This document shows positions 1 to 8,651 of a stretch of 64,000 bases of DNA, piece by piece. Within the stretch, counting starts at the first letter, position 1; every line of letters begins with the position of its first letter. The translations under genes and the position numbers were made by a program. The stretch lies in NCBI GenBank assembly GCA_030526425.1, contig JAUNCT010000008.1, positions 16,385 through 80,384 of the forward strand, read 5' to 3'. Under the pieces are notes generated by a model. The model worked only from the letters and a program-made list of their open reading frames with translations. It searched no databases and had not been told where the DNA came from. The DNA is from Clostridia bacterium (lineage in GTDB: Bacteria > Bacillota > Clostridia > Christensenellales > CAG-138).

Positions 1-2
1 TG

Positions 3-1490
3 CAAGCAAGGGGGATCTCGAAGAGCTTCCCCGGCGTCAAAGCGCTGCAGCACGTCGATTTCACCCTGAGAAGGGGAGAGATCCACGCCCTGATGGGCGA
101 GAACGGCGCAGGCAAGAGCACGCTCATCAAGGTGCTCACGGGCGTTTACACGCGCGATGAGGGCACCGTTTTTCTGGACGGCGTCGCAAAGGACGTGGCG
201 ATCCGCTCGCCGCAGGATGCCCAGAACGCGGGCATCAGCACCGTCTATCAGGAGATCACGCTTTGTCCCAACCTGACCGTCGCCGAGAACATGTTCATCG
301 GCCGCGACAAAAAGCTCTTGGTCTCCCATAAGGAACGCGAAAGAAAGGCCGACGAGATCCTCGGGCGGCTGAACATCCCCGCGCGCGCGGCGCAGCAGCT
401 CGGCAAATGCTCTCTCGCCGTGCAGCAGATGATCGCCATCGCGCGGGCGGTCGATATGCAATGCAAAGTCCTCATCCTCGACGAGCCGACCTCTTCGCTC
501 GACGACAACGAGGTCGAAATGCTGTTCACCCTGATGCGCAGGCTCAGGGGCGAGGGCGTCGGCATCATCTTCGTGACGCACTTCCTCGAGCAGGTCTACG
601 CCGTGTGCGACCGCATCACGGTGCTGCGCAACGGCGAGCTCGTCGGCGAGTACGAGATCCAAAACCTGCCCGCGGTGGAGCTGGTCTCCAAAATGATGGG
701 CAAGGAGCTCGACGACGTGACGGGCATGGAGAAGCGCGAACTCGCGCCGGAGGACGGCGAAACGCCCGTGTACAACGCGGAAGGGCTCTCGAGCGCGAAC
801 GGCGTGCGTCCGTTCGATTTCCGCATCCGCGCGGGCGAGGTCAACGGCTTCTCGGGTCTGCTCGGCTCGGGGCGCAGCGAAAGCGTGCGCGCCATCTTCG
901 GCGCGGATAAGGTCACGGGCGGCACCGTCACCATCGAGGGCAAGCCCGTGAAGGTCAAAAACCCCATCGACGCGATGCGCGGCGGCATCGGCTACCTGCC
1001 CGAGGACCGCAAGGACGACGGCATCATCGCCGACCTGTCCGTGCGCGACAACATCATCCTCGCGCTGCAGGTGCTGCGCGGCATGGGGCACCCCATCCCG
1101 AAGGCGGAGGCGGAAAAATTCGCCGACGAGTACATCAAGGCGCTGTCGATCAAGACCGCCTCGGCGGATACCCCGGTCGGCTCGCTCTCCGGCGGCAACC
1201 AGCAGAAGGTCATCCTCGCACGGTGGCTTCTGACGCACCCGAAATACCTCATCCTCGACGAGCCGACGCGCGGCATCGACGTCGGCACCAAAACGGAGAT
1301 CCAGCGCCTCGTGCTGAAGCTTGCGGAGGAGGGCATGAGCGTGACCTTCATCTCCAGTGAGATCGAAGAGATGCTGCGCACCTGCTCGCGCCTCATCGTC
1401 ATGCGCGACCGCAAGATCGTCGGCGAGCTGAAGGGCAGCGAGCTCACGCAGGACGAGGTCATGCGGACCATCGCGGGAAGGAGTGAATGA
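3..1490 (+). CDS. Sugar ABC transporter ATP-binding protein (YtfR/RbsA-like), 5' partial
   Basis: This is the ATPase of a CUT2-type sugar importer, with two nucleotide-binding domains in one chain. The reading frame is open from base 3, and the first residues (ISKSFPGVKALQHVDF) already belong to domain 1, so the true start lies left of the window; the ATG at 93 is internal. Domain 1 has a Walker A (GENGAGKST, about 93-119) and a Walker B (LILDEPTSSLD). Its signature is poor (SLAVQQM). Domain 2 has the degenerate P-loop GLLGSGRSE usual for this family, a good signature (LSGGNQQK) and LILDEPTRGID. The stop overlaps the next start as ATGA, so translation is probably coupled to the permease. With two separate permeases downstream, the best match is the E. 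coli YtfR-YtfT-YjfF furanose importer. Family is certain; the substrate is inferred from the ara genes behind it. Confidence 0.93.
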   Translation, partial: QARGISKSFPGVKALQHVDFTLRRGEIHALMGENGAGKSTLIKVLTGVYTRDEGTVFLDGVAKDVAIRSPQDAQNAGISTVYQEITLCPNLTVAENMFIGRDKKLLVSHKERERKADEILGRLNIPARAAQQLGKCSLAVQQMIAIARAVDMQCKVLILDEPTSSLDDNEVEMLFTLMRRLRGEGVGIIFVTHFLEQVYAVCDRITVLRNGELVGEYEIQNLPAVELVSKMMGKELDDVTGMEKRELAPEDGETPVYNAEGLSSANGVRPFDFRIRAGEVNGFSGLLGSGRSESVRAIFGADKVTGGTVTIEGKPVKVKNPIDAMRGGIGYLPEDRKDDGIIADLSVRDNIILALQVLRGMGHPIPKAEAEKFADEYIKALSIKTASADTPVGSLSGGNQQKVILARWLLTHPKYLILDEPTRGIDVGTKTEIQRLVLKLAEEGMSVTFISSEIEEMLRTCSRLIVMRDRKIVGELKGSELTQDEVMRTIAGRSE

Positions 1491-2563
1491 GAATGAAGAA
1501 ACAAACCGGCTCCGGCTTCGGGAACGCGCTCCGGCAGCTGACCGTGCCGCTCGTCGCCATCGCGATCCTCATCGTGTTCAACCTCATCCGCGACCCCGCG
1601 TTCTTCTCGGTGACGACGACCGTCAACAACACCGGGCGCACGGTGCTCGCGGGCAACCTCATCAGCATCATCAACGGCGCTTCCGAGCTCGCCATCCTCG
1701 CCATGGGTATGACGCTCGTGACCGCTGCCAGCGGCGGACAGGACATCGCCGTCGGCGCGACGGCGGCCGTTTGCGGTTCCGTGTTCGTGAAGGTGCTCTC
1801 CTCGGGCGCTTCGATCACGGGTCTGTCGATCCTCATCGCGGTCGTCGCGTGCATCGCGGCGGGCATGCTCTGCGGCTTGTTCAACGGCACGCTGGTCTCG
1901 GTGTTCAAGATCCAGCCGATGATCGCCACGCTCATCCTCTTCACCTGCGGGCGTTCCATCGCTTACTGGATCAACGGCGGCGCGACGCCGACCGTTTCGA
2001 GCCCCATCGTCACGGCGATCGGCAGCTTCATTCCGGGCGTTCCCGTCCCGACGCCGATCTTCATCGTGATCTTCGTGGGGCTCTGCTTCGGGCTGCTGTT
2101 CCGCTTCACGAGCATCCGGCTGTACATGCAGTCGGTCGGCATCAACCAGCGGGCGGCGCGCCTCAACGGCATTAACCCCGTGGTCATCAAGATGCTGGCG
2201 TTCGTGCTGCTCGGCGTGTGCTGCGCGTTCTCCGGCGTGATCTCGGTGAGCCGTCTCAGCCTCATCAACCACGAAACGATTTTGCTCGAGATCGAGATGG
2301 ACGCGATCCTCGCGGTCGCCATCGGCGGCAACTCGCTCGGCGGCGGTAAATTCCGCATGGCGGGCTCGGTCCTCGGCGCGTACGCCATCCAGGCGCTGAC
2401 CACCACGCTCTACGCGATGAAGGTGCCCTCCACGGACATCAAGGCGTACAAGGCGGTCGTCATCATCCTGCTGGTCGTGCTCGGCTCGCCGGTCGTCAAG
2501 AAGGCGTTCGCGAACCTGAAACTCAAGTGGGCGCAGCGCAGCGCAAAGGGGGCGGAAGCATGA
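1487..2563 (+). CDS. Sugar ABC transporter permease (YtfT/RbsC-like)
   Basis: This is an integral-membrane subunit of the sugar importer, 358 residues. A short basic N-terminus (MRMKKQTGSG) leads into about eight to ten hydrophobic segments. It carries family features of BPD_transp_2 permeases: an early NLISIINGASELAILAMGMTLV segment, the ISVG-like loop SGGQDIAVGA, and the conserved late region VAIGGNSLGGGKF followed by GAYAIQALTTTLY. The start at 1487 overlaps the ATPase stop by four bases, and its own stop overlaps the next start in the same way. In the E. coli furanose system the permease is a YtfT-YjfF heterodimer, and the gene order here is the same. It should form the transmembrane pore with the following gene product. 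Confidence 0.93.
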   Translation: MRMKKQTGSGFGNALRQLTVPLVAIAILIVFNLIRDPAFFSVTTTVNNTGRTVLAGNLISIINGASELAILAMGMTLVTAASGGQDIAVGATAAVCGSVFVKVLSSGASITGLSILIAVVACIAAGMLCGLFNGTLVSVFKIQPMIATLILFTCGRSIAYWINGGATPTVSSPIVTAIGSFIPGVPVPTPIFIVIFVGLCFGLLFRFTSIRLYMQSVGINQRAARLNGINPVVIKMLAFVLLGVCCAFSGVISVSRLSLINHETILLEIEMDAILAVAIGGNSLGGGKFRMAGSVLGAYAIQALTTTLYAMKVPSTDIKAYKAVVIILLVVLGSPVVKKAFANLKLKWAQRSAKGAEA

Positions 2564-3600
2564 ACGGCAAAAAGACTTTGCGGCGTGAGCCGCTCACGGA
2601 CAACGCGCTGCTCATGGTCATCGCCGTGTGCATCTTCACGGCCATGTACGCCGCGGCGATGCTCTTCCTCGGCGGCGGCTTCCTCCGCGTGCAGCAGTTC
2701 TTCAACATCCTCAACGACAACGCGGCGCTCATCATCGTCGCGTGCGGTCTCACCGTCGTCATGATTGGCGGCGGCATCGACATCTCGGTCGGCGGCGTCA
2801 TCGCCCTCGTCGCGATGGTCTGCACCGTGTACATGAACACCGAGGGGGCATCGATCCCCGTGGCGGTGCTCATCGCAGTCGGCATCGGTCTCGCATTCGG
2901 CGTGGTGCAGGGCACGCTCGTGTCCTACCTCGGCATCCAGCCGTTCATCGTTTCGCTCGCGGGCATGTTCTTCGCCAGAGGCATGACGACGATCGTTTCC
3001 GTCAACCCGCAGAAGGTCGCCCTGCCGGCGTTCAAGCAGCTCATGGCGACGAAGCTGGAGTTCCCCTTCCTCGGGTACTACGGCAAGAAGGGCAACCTCA
3101 TCCCGGCGCGCCTCGAGCTCGGCGTCGTGGTGGCGCTCACGGTGCTCGTCGTGATGGCGTTCGTCCTCAGAAAGACCCGCCTCGGGCGCAACTTCTACGC
3201 CGTCGGCGGCAACCCGAACAGCGCGCTCATGCTCGGCATCAACGTGCGCTTCGCGAAGTTCTGCACCTATGTCATTTCGGGCACGCTCGCGGGCATCGCG
3301 GGGTTCGTTCTTCTGATGCACACGGGTGCCGGCAACGCGACGAACGCTTCCGGTGCGGAAATGAACGCGATCGCCTCGTCGATCATCGGCGGTACGCTGC
3401 TCTCGGGCGGCGTCGGCAACGTGTTCGGTACCTTCGTCGGCGTGCTCACGCTCGCGACCATCAAGGCGATCGTTCCGGCGTCGGGTCTCACCGAGCCGTG
3501 GTGGCAGTCCATCACCACCGGCGCGATGCTGTGCCTGTTCATCCTCATGCAGAGCGTCGTGCTCGGCATGCGCGGCAAGGGCAAACGTCAAAAGCAATAA
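2560..3600 (+). CDS. Sugar ABC transporter permease (YjfF-like)
   Basis: This is the second permease of the importer, 346 residues from the ATG at 2560. That start overlaps the upstream stop (ATGA), and the GGGGGCGG run just before it can serve as a ribosome site. An in-frame ATG at 2527 would add 11 unlikely residues. Hydrophobic segments alternate with family motifs: the loop GGGIDISVGGVIALVAM, YLGIQPFIVSLAGMFFARG, and near the end SSIIGGTLLSGGVGNVFGT. It differs from the previous permease enough to be a heteromeric partner rather than a recent copy. It ends 144 bases before araA, which places the importer and the arabinose enzymes in one probable transcription unit. Heterodimer formation is inferred from the E. 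coli YtfT-YjfF case. Confidence 0.93.
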   Translation: MNGKKTLRREPLTDNALLMVIAVCIFTAMYAAAMLFLGGGFLRVQQFFNILNDNAALIIVACGLTVVMIGGGIDISVGGVIALVAMVCTVYMNTEGASIPVAVLIAVGIGLAFGVVQGTLVSYLGIQPFIVSLAGMFFARGMTTIVSVNPQKVALPAFKQLMATKLEFPFLGYYGKKGNLIPARLELGVVVALTVLVVMAFVLRKTRLGRNFYAVGGNPNSALMLGINVRFAKFCTYVISGTLAGIAGFVLLMHTGAGNATNASGAEMNAIASSIIGGTLLSGGVGNVFGTFVGVLTLATIKAIVPASGLTEPWWQSITTGAMLCLFILMQSVVLGMRGKGKRQKQ

Positions 3601-3654
3601 CGGAACCGTTGGGGACCCGTCTCGTGGATGGGCCCCCGGACGCCGTTCTTTCTG

Positions 3655-3683
3655 TTCCCTTTGCGGGAAGAAAGGCGTAAAAT
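3655..3683 (+). promoter_or_regulatory. Possible internal promoter before araA
   Basis: TTCCCT (3655-3660) and TAAAAT (3678-3683) are spaced by 17 bases ahead of araA. The -35 is poor. The gap also holds a GC-rich hairpin at about 3611-3640 without a T-run, which could stabilise or process the mRNA between the transporter and enzyme genes. Confidence 0.3.
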
Positions 3684-3744
3684 ACACAAGGGGGAAGCAC
3701 AACGCATTCTTGATTTCCGTGAACAAGGAAGGAGTTTTTTCAAA

Positions 3745-5217
3745 ATGAGCAAGTATGAATTCTGGTTTGTGGTCGGCAGTCAGTTCCTGTACGGGGAAGA
3801 AGTGCTGAAGACCGTCGAAACGAGAGCACGCGAGATGGCGGCGGAGCTGTCCGAGGTTTTGCCGTATCCGCTCGTATACAAGGTGACCGCCAAAACGAAC
3901 AAGGAGATCACCGATGTCATCAAGGAAGCGAACTACCGCGACGAGTGCGCCGGTATCGTGACCTGGTGCCATACCTTCAGCCCCTCGAAGATGTGGATCA
4001 ACGGCTTCGCCTCGCTGCAGAAGCCTTACTGCCACTTTGCGACGCAGTACGGCATCGAGATCCCGAACGAGGAGATCGACATGGATTACATGAACCTGAA
4101 CCAGGCCGCCCACGGCGACCGCGAGCACGCCTTCATCGGCGCGCGCCTGCGCATGCCGCGCAAGATCATCGCAGGGCACTGGCAGGATGAGAAGGTCCGG
4201 GAGCGCCTCGGCACCTGGATGCGCGTCGCCGTCGGCGCGGCGGTCTCCAAGTCCCTCAAGGTCATGCGCTTCGGCGACAACATGCGCGAAGTCGCCGTCA
4301 CCGAGGGCGATAAGGTCGAAACGCAGATCAAGCTCGGCTGGCAGGTCAACACCTGGGCGGTCGGCGACCTCGTGAAGGAAATGGCGAAGGTCACCGAAGC
4401 CGAGATCGACGCGCTCGTCGCCGAATACGAAGCGAACTACGACATCGCGACCGACAACCTCGCAGCCATCCGCTATCAGGCGAAGGAAGAGATCGCCATG
4501 AAGAAGATGCTCGACGCCGAAGGCGCGATGGCGTTCTCCAACACCTTCCAGGATCTGTACGGCATGGAGCAGCTGCCGGGTCTCGCGAGCCAGCACCTCA
4601 TGGCGCAGGGCTACGGCTACGGCGGCGAGGGCGACTGGAAGGTCGCCGCGATGACTGCGATCCTCAAATCCATGGGCGAGGGCGGCAACGGCGCTTCCGC
4701 GTTCATGGAAGACTACACCTACCACCTCGTCAAGGGCGAAGAATACTCCCTCGGCGCGCACATGCTCGAGGTCTGCCCGTCCCTCGCGGCGGACAAGCCC
4801 CGCATCGAGACCCACCATCTGGGCATCGGCATGAACGAGAAGGACCCCGCCCGCCTCGTGTTCGAAGGCAAGGCAGGCCCCGCGATCGTCGTGAGCCTCA
4901 TCGACATGGGCGGACGCATGCGCCTCATCTGCCAGGATATCGAGTGCGTGAAGCCCATCATGCCCATGCCGAACCTGCCCGTCGCCCGCGTCATGTGGCG
5001 CGCCCTGCCGGACCTCACCACGGGTCTCGAGTGCTGGGCACTCTGCGGCGGCGCGCACCACACGGTGCTCTCCTACGACGTCACCGCCGAAATGATGCGC
5101 GACTGGGCCCGCATGATGGACATCGAGTTCGTGCACATCGGCAAGGACACCACGCCCGAGAAGCTCGAAGAGGAGCTCATGATCAAGGACATCGCGTGGA
5201 AGCTCAAGGGCATCTGA
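3745..5217 (+). CDS. araA: L-arabinose isomerase
   Basis: AraA converts L-arabinose to L-ribulose in the cytoplasm, the first step of the isomerase pathway. The protein is 490 residues, close to the usual 490-500. It begins SKYEFWFVVGSQFLYGEE, the family's standard opening. The region FQDLYGMEQLPGLASQHLM and GYGGEGDWK holds the two metal- and substrate-binding glutamates, and THHLGIG and the GGAHHT segment supply the histidines. I chose the ATG at 3745 because AAGGAAGGAG lies about ten bases upstream; the in-frame start at 3628 would add 39 residues with no family match. It follows the furanose importer and precedes the kinase and araD. The importer, AraA, kinase and AraD together make a complete route from external arabinose to D-xylulose 5-phosphate. 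Confidence 0.97.
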   Translation: MSKYEFWFVVGSQFLYGEEVLKTVETRAREMAAELSEVLPYPLVYKVTAKTNKEITDVIKEANYRDECAGIVTWCHTFSPSKMWINGFASLQKPYCHFATQYGIEIPNEEIDMDYMNLNQAAHGDREHAFIGARLRMPRKIIAGHWQDEKVRERLGTWMRVAVGAAVSKSLKVMRFGDNMREVAVTEGDKVETQIKLGWQVNTWAVGDLVKEMAKVTEAEIDALVAEYEANYDIATDNLAAIRYQAKEEIAMKKMLDAEGAMAFSNTFQDLYGMEQLPGLASQHLMAQGYGYGGEGDWKVAAMTAILKSMGEGGNGASAFMEDYTYHLVKGEEYSLGAHMLEVCPSLAADKPRIETHHLGIGMNEKDPARLVFEGKAGPAIVVSLIDMGGRMRLICQDIECVKPIMPMPNLPVARVMWRALPDLTTGLECWALCGGAHHTVLSYDVTAEMMRDWARMMDIEFVHIGKDTTPEKLEEELMIKDIAWKLKGI

Positions 5218-5268
5218 CGACCGCACAACGGAAGGGCGGCGCCCTGCGCACCGCCCCGTGATACAACG

Positions 5269-5298
5269 GATTCCGGCCGGGTCCCGGCCGGAATCTTT
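5269..5298 (+). other. Strong hairpin between araA and the kinase gene
   Basis: A 12-bp perfect stem (5269-5280 with 5284-5295, arm GATTCCGGCCGG) closes a 3-base loop and is followed by CTTTCC, only three T. This is too short a T-run for a convincing terminator. It may tune the amount of the downstream genes or protect the araA message end. A second GC-rich hairpin (about 5235-5257) lies just before it. Confidence 0.6.
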
Positions 5299-5326
5299 CC
5301 TATCAGCGACGGAAAGAGGAAAAACA

Positions 5327-6895
5327 ATGGACTTTCTGAACACCGCACTGGGCATCGAGCTCGGCTCGACCCGGATCAAAGCCGTTCTCATCGACGAACA
5401 CCACAAGCCCATCGCCGCGGGCAGCCATGAGTGGGAGAACCGCCTCGTGAACGGCGTATGGACCTATACCATGGAGGATATCCACACGGGCGTGCAAGCG
5501 TGCTACGCCGACCTCAAGCGGGATATCGAAGAAAAATTCGGCGCGGTGCCCACCGCGTTCGGCGCGGTCGGCATTTCGGGCATGATGCACGGCTACCTGC
5601 CCTTCGACGCCGAGGGCAACGCGCTGACGGAATTCCGCACCTGGCGCAACACCATGACGGGTGCCGCCGCCGCCGAGCTCACCGGGCTGTTCGGTTTCAA
5701 CATCCCCCAGCGCTGGAGCGTCGCGCACCTGTATCAGGCGGTGCTCAACGGGGAGGAACACCTGCCGCGCCTCGGTCACATCACGACCGTCGCGGGCTAC
5801 ATCCACGAGCTTTTGACCGGCGTTTGCGCCGTGGGCATCGGCGAGGCGAGCGGCATCTTCCCCATCGACAGTGAGAAGCTCGGGTACGACGCGGGCATGA
5901 TCGCGAAGTTCGACGCGCGCGTGAAGGAAAAGGGCTATGCGTGGACCGCGGAGCAGGTGTTGCCGAAGGTACTCGTCGCGGGGGAAAACGCGGGGTATCT
6001 CACCGAAGCGGGCGCGAAGTTCCTCGACCCCGCGGGCGATCTCAAGCCCGGCATCCCCTTTGCGCCGCCCGAAGGCGACGCGGGCACCGGCATGGCGGCG
6101 ACCAACAGCGTCGCGCCGCGCACGGGCAACGTTTCCGCAGGCACCTCCGACTTTGCGATGATCGTCGTCGAGAAGATGCCCGGCGTGCACCGCGAGATCG
6201 ACATGGTCACCACGCCCTCCGGCGCCCCGGTGGCGATGGTCCACTGCAACAACTGCACCAGCGACATCAACGCGTGGGCGAACCTGTTCGCCGAGTTCGC
6301 GGCGGCCGCGGGCTGCAAGGTCGACAAGAACACCCTGTACACGACGCTGTTCAACATCGCCCTCGAAGGCGACCCGGACTGCGGCGGACTCATGAGCTGC
6401 AACTACCTTTCGGGCGAGGGCGTGACCGATTTCGACGACGGTCGCCCCGTGTTCCTGCGCGCGCCGGGCGCGAAGCTCACGCTCGCGAACTTCATGCGCA
6501 CGCACCTGCTTTCCGCACTCGCCACGCTGAAGATCGGTCTCGATATCCTGACCGGGGAGGAGCAGGTCCCGATCGACAAGCTCTACGGGCACGGCGGTTA
6601 CTTCAAGACCCCCGGCGTCGGTCAGCGCATGCTGTCCGCGGCGGTCGGCGCGCCCGTTTCCGTGATGGAGACCGCCGGAGAAGGCGGACCGTACGGCATG
6701 GCGCTGCTTGCGGGCTACATGCTGTGGAAGGAAGAGGGACAGAAGCTCGAAGAGTACCTCGAGCAGAAGGTCTTTGCGGACGCCGTTTCCTCGACGCTCA
6801 CCGCGGACGAGAAGGACATCGCGGGATTTGCCGCCTTCCTCGAAACCTACAAAAAGGCGCTCGCCGTGGAGACTGCGGCGATCGCGGCGATCTGA
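5327..6895 (+). CDS. FGGY-family carbohydrate kinase, probable L-ribulokinase
   Basis: An ATP-dependent sugar kinase of the FGGY family, 522 residues, set between araA and araD where L-ribulokinase is expected. The N-terminal domain begins [16 protein letters not shown], the first phosphate-binding motif, and contains [13 protein letters not shown]. The ATPase half includes [14 protein letters not shown] and the glycine-rich [16 protein letters not shown]. Its sequence is unlike E. coli AraB and closer to a xylulokinase-like FGGY subgroup that takes the araB position in many Clostridia and Bacteroidetes (family knowledge). The ATG at 5327 follows GGAAAGAGG; an in-frame upstream start at 5258 would run through the hairpin and has no support. 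Function as ribulokinase is inferred from context; xylulose or another ketose is the alternative. AraD starts 10 bases after the stop. Confidence 0.88.
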   Translation: MDFLNTALGIELGSTRIKAVLIDEHHKPIAAGSHEWENRLVNGVWTYTMEDIHTGVQACYADLKRDIEEKFGAVPTAFGAVGISGMMHGYLPFDAEGNALTEFRTWRNTMTGAAAAELTGLFGFNIPQRWSVAHLYQAVLNGEEHLPRLGHITTVAGYIHELLTGVCAVGIGEASGIFPIDSEKLGYDAGMIAKFDARVKEKGYAWTAEQVLPKVLVAGENAGYLTEAGAKFLDPAGDLKPGIPFAPPEGDAGTGMAATNSVAPRTGNVSAGTSDFAMIVVEKMPGVHREIDMVTTPSGAPVAMVHCNNCTSDINAWANLFAEFAAAAGCKVDKNTLYTTLFNIALEGDPDCGGLMSCNYLSGEGVTDFDDGRPVFLRAPGAKLTLANFMRTHLLSALATLKIGLDILTGEEQVPIDKLYGHGGYFKTPGVGQRMLSAAVGAPVSVMETAGEGGPYGMALLAGYMLWKEEGQKLEEYLEQKVFADAVSSTLTADEKDIAGFAAFLETYKKALAVETAAIAAI

Positions 6896-6905
6896 GGGCA
6901 CGCGC

Positions 6906-7595
6906 ATGCTGGAACAGCTGAAAGAAACCGTTTGCGCGGCAAACCTCCTGCTGCCGGAGCATCACCTCGTCACCTTCACCTGGGGCAACGTTTCGGGCAT
7001 CGACCGGGAAACGGGGCTCGTGGTCATCAAGCCCTCGGGCGTTTCGTACACGAATATGACGGCGGACGATATGGTCGTCGTCGACCTCGAAGGCAAGGTC
7101 GTGGAGGGGCACTGGAAGCCCTCGAGCGACACCGCGACCCATGTGGAGCTGTACAAGGCCTTCCCCGGGTGCGGGGGCATCGTGCACACGCATTCCCGCT
7201 GGGCGACCACCTTTGCGCAGGCGGGCAGGTCCATCCCCGCGATGGGCACCACCCACGGCGATTACTTCTACGGGGACATCCCCTGCACGCGGCGCATGAC
7301 GCCCGAGGAGATCGCGGGGGCGTATGAAAAGGAGACCGGCACGGTCATCATCGAGACCTTCAAAGACCTCGACCCCGCGGCGATCCCCGGCGTCGTCGTG
7401 CATTCGCACGGTCCCTTCGCCTGGGGCACGGACGCGATGGACGCCGTGCACAACGCGGTCGTCATGGAAGAGGTCGCCTTCATGGACTGGCACGCCATGA
7501 TGATGGCGCCGGAACACGGGCGCATGCAGCAGGAACTGCTCGACAAGCACTACCTGAGAAAGCACGGCGCGAACGCCTATTACGGGCAGCGCTGA
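6906..7595 (+). CDS. araD: L-ribulose-5-phosphate 4-epimerase
   Basis: AraD epimerises L-ribulose 5-phosphate to D-xylulose 5-phosphate, feeding the pentose phosphate pathway. The class II aldolase fold is clear in its 229 residues: [11 protein letters not shown] at the N-terminus, [11 protein letters not shown] for phosphate binding, [10 protein letters not shown] with two zinc-binding histidines, THGDYFYG with the catalytic aspartate, [11 protein letters not shown] with the third zinc ligand, and a C-terminal ANAYYGQ that supplies the catalytic tyrosine. The ATG at 6906 gives the standard family start [15 protein letters not shown]; its ribosome site (TGAGGGCA) is weak, so coupling to the kinase gene is likely. 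A clean terminator follows the stop, which ends the arabinose unit. Confidence 0.97.
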   Translation: MLEQLKETVCAANLLLPEHHLVTFTWGNVSGIDRETGLVVIKPSGVSYTNMTADDMVVVDLEGKVVEGHWKPSSDTATHVELYKAFPGCGGIVHTHSRWATTFAQAGRSIPAMGTTHGDYFYGDIPCTRRMTPEEIAGAYEKETGTVIIETFKDLDPAAIPGVVVHSHGPFAWGTDAMDAVHNAVVMEEVAFMDWHAMMMAPEHGRMQQELLDKHYLRKHGANAYYGQR

Positions 7596-7610
7596 ACGGC
7601 ACAAAACACA

Positions 7611-7642
7611 AAGGGAGCCTTCCTTCGGGGGGCTCCTTTTTC
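7611..7642 (+). terminator. Rho-independent terminator after araD
   Basis: The stem GGAGCC/GGCTCC (7614-7619 with 7631-7636) is followed by TTTTT (7637-7641). It closes the transporter-araA-kinase-araD unit. Confidence 0.85.
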
Positions 7643-7712
7643 GTATCCGTTCCCCGGCGGCACGGCACGCAGACCGTGCCTTATTTGTTTTTGTCCCCGC
7701 CGAAAGCGCGTA

Positions 7713-7741
7713 TTGACACGGATGATTCACGATGATATCAT
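7713..7741 (+). promoter_or_regulatory. Upstream sigma-A promoter of the tetR region
   Basis: TTGACA (7713-7718), a 17-base spacer and TATCAT (7736-7741) form a good sigma-A site. A TGATATCA palindrome (7733-7740), part-repeated as CGATATCA (7744-7751), overlaps the -10 and may bind a regulator. It is the more distal of two promoter candidates in the 316-base gap between araD and tetR, which otherwise holds only the araD terminator, the second promoter and the repeats. Confidence 0.6.
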
Positions 7742-7806
7742 AACGATATCACATAAAGTTGAATGAACGGTCGTAAAAATATTTTCGGAAATCATAGAGA
7801 AATCTA

Positions 7807-7834
7807 TTGACAAGCCCAAAAAAGAGTCTATAAT
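7807..7834 (+). promoter_or_regulatory. Near-consensus sigma-A promoter for the tetR operon
   Basis: TTGACA (7807-7812) and TATAAT (7829-7834) match consensus in all twelve bases, with a 16-base spacer. Transcription should start near 7841, inside the first unit of the repeat array. A repressor on the repeats would therefore block this promoter. Confidence 0.85.
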
Positions 7835-7837
7835 ACC

Positions 7838-7893
7838 GTTACATAACAAGTGTTACATAACGAAAGTTACGAAACAAGTGTTATAAAACAATA
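7838..7893 (+). repeat. Four 14-bp tandem repeats, probable TetR operator array
   Basis: Four units begin at 7838, 7852, 7866 and 7880, exactly 14 bases apart: GTTACATAACAAGT, GTTACATAACGAAA, GTTACGAAACAAGT and GTTATAAAACAATA. The first two share GTTACATAAC, an imperfect palindrome (GTTA-N2-TAAC); the last two are degenerate. The array runs from just past the -10 to just before the tetR ribosome site. Its AT-rich composition stands out from the region. Autoregulation by the TetR encoded next is the natural inference. Confidence 0.75.
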
Positions 7894-7911
7894 CCGCGGG
7901 AGGAGAACAGG

Positions 7912-8571
7912 ATGCCGCCGAAACCGAAATTCACCGAAGAGGAGATCGTTTCCTGCGCGCTGGAGATCGTACGGGAGAGCGGGATCGACGCCCTTGCGGC
8001 GCGCACCGTCGCCAAGCGCTTGGGCACGACCACGACGCCGATCTTCACGTTCTTTTCCGGCATGGACGAACTGAAGGAAGCCGTGTGCGACCGCGTGCGG
8101 AAAATGTTCATCGCCGAGCTGAAGGAGAGCCTCGGGTACGAGCCGGCGTTCAAAGCCTTCGGGATGCGGTTCATCCGCTTTGCCAAGCACGAGCCGAACC
8201 TGTACCGCATCGTCAACACGGAGGGCATCGACATCGTCCACCCGGAGCGGTTCCGCGCGGAATTCCGTGAGATCTTCGACCCGATGTGCGGGGAGATCGG
8301 GCGTACGTTCGGGCTTTCGGAACACGACGCCATGAACCTCATGAACCGCATGCTGGTGTTTGCCAACGGCATCGCCGCCTTCGAATCGATCGGGGCGACC
8401 GACCTTTCGGATGAGGAGCTGGGGCCCGTGCTCAGCGAGGTGTGCCTGTCGATGGTGCTGATGTACAAAACGCGCGACGGCTCGATCACACCCCAAATCG
8501 CGAACGCGCTCACCAACAACCGAGACCGCCTGCCGGTGCCGAAGCGGCGTCCGGCGGAAGGCAACGAATGA
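7912..8571 (+). CDS. TetR/AcrR-family transcriptional regulator
   Basis: This is a 219-residue DNA-binding repressor of the TetR class. The N-terminal helix-turn-helix spans about residues 8-52 (FTEEEIVSCALEIVRESG, then LAARTVAKRLGTTTTPIFTFF, then the family-typical DELKEAV). The C-terminal half is an all-helical ligand domain with no motif I can tie to a ligand. The start at 7912 follows GGGAGGAG. The gene lies directly behind a consensus promoter and the 14-bp repeat array, and ahead of an ABC-2 exporter. Such clusters usually encode drug or peptide efflux de-repressed by the exported compound (family knowledge); the inducer is unknown here. The basic tail (LPVPKRRPAEGNE) is probably unstructured. 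Confidence 0.92.
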   Translation: MPPKPKFTEEEIVSCALEIVRESGIDALAARTVAKRLGTTTTPIFTFFSGMDELKEAVCDRVRKMFIAELKESLGYEPAFKAFGMRFIRFAKHEPNLYRIVNTEGIDIVHPERFRAEFREIFDPMCGEIGRTFGLSEHDAMNLMNRMLVFANGIAAFESIGATDLSDEELGPVLSEVCLSMVLMYKTRDGSITPQIANALTNNRDRLPVPKRRPAEGNE

Positions 8572-8651
8572 GAACACCGCCCCACGGGGTGAAGGACCGA
8601 ATACAAGAAGAGCCCGGTGCAAGCGGCGCCGGACGGAAGAAGGAGTATATC

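Noticed and set aside
3611..3640. GC-rich hairpin after the second permease, as a terminator
   Set aside because: There is no T-run, and the next gene is functionally linked, so termination is not supported.
2410..5412. 1000-codon open frame on the minus strand over the permease and araA
   Set aside because: It is antisense to well-supported genes and has the Arg/His/Asp-rich composition of GC-rich shadow frames, with no family motif.
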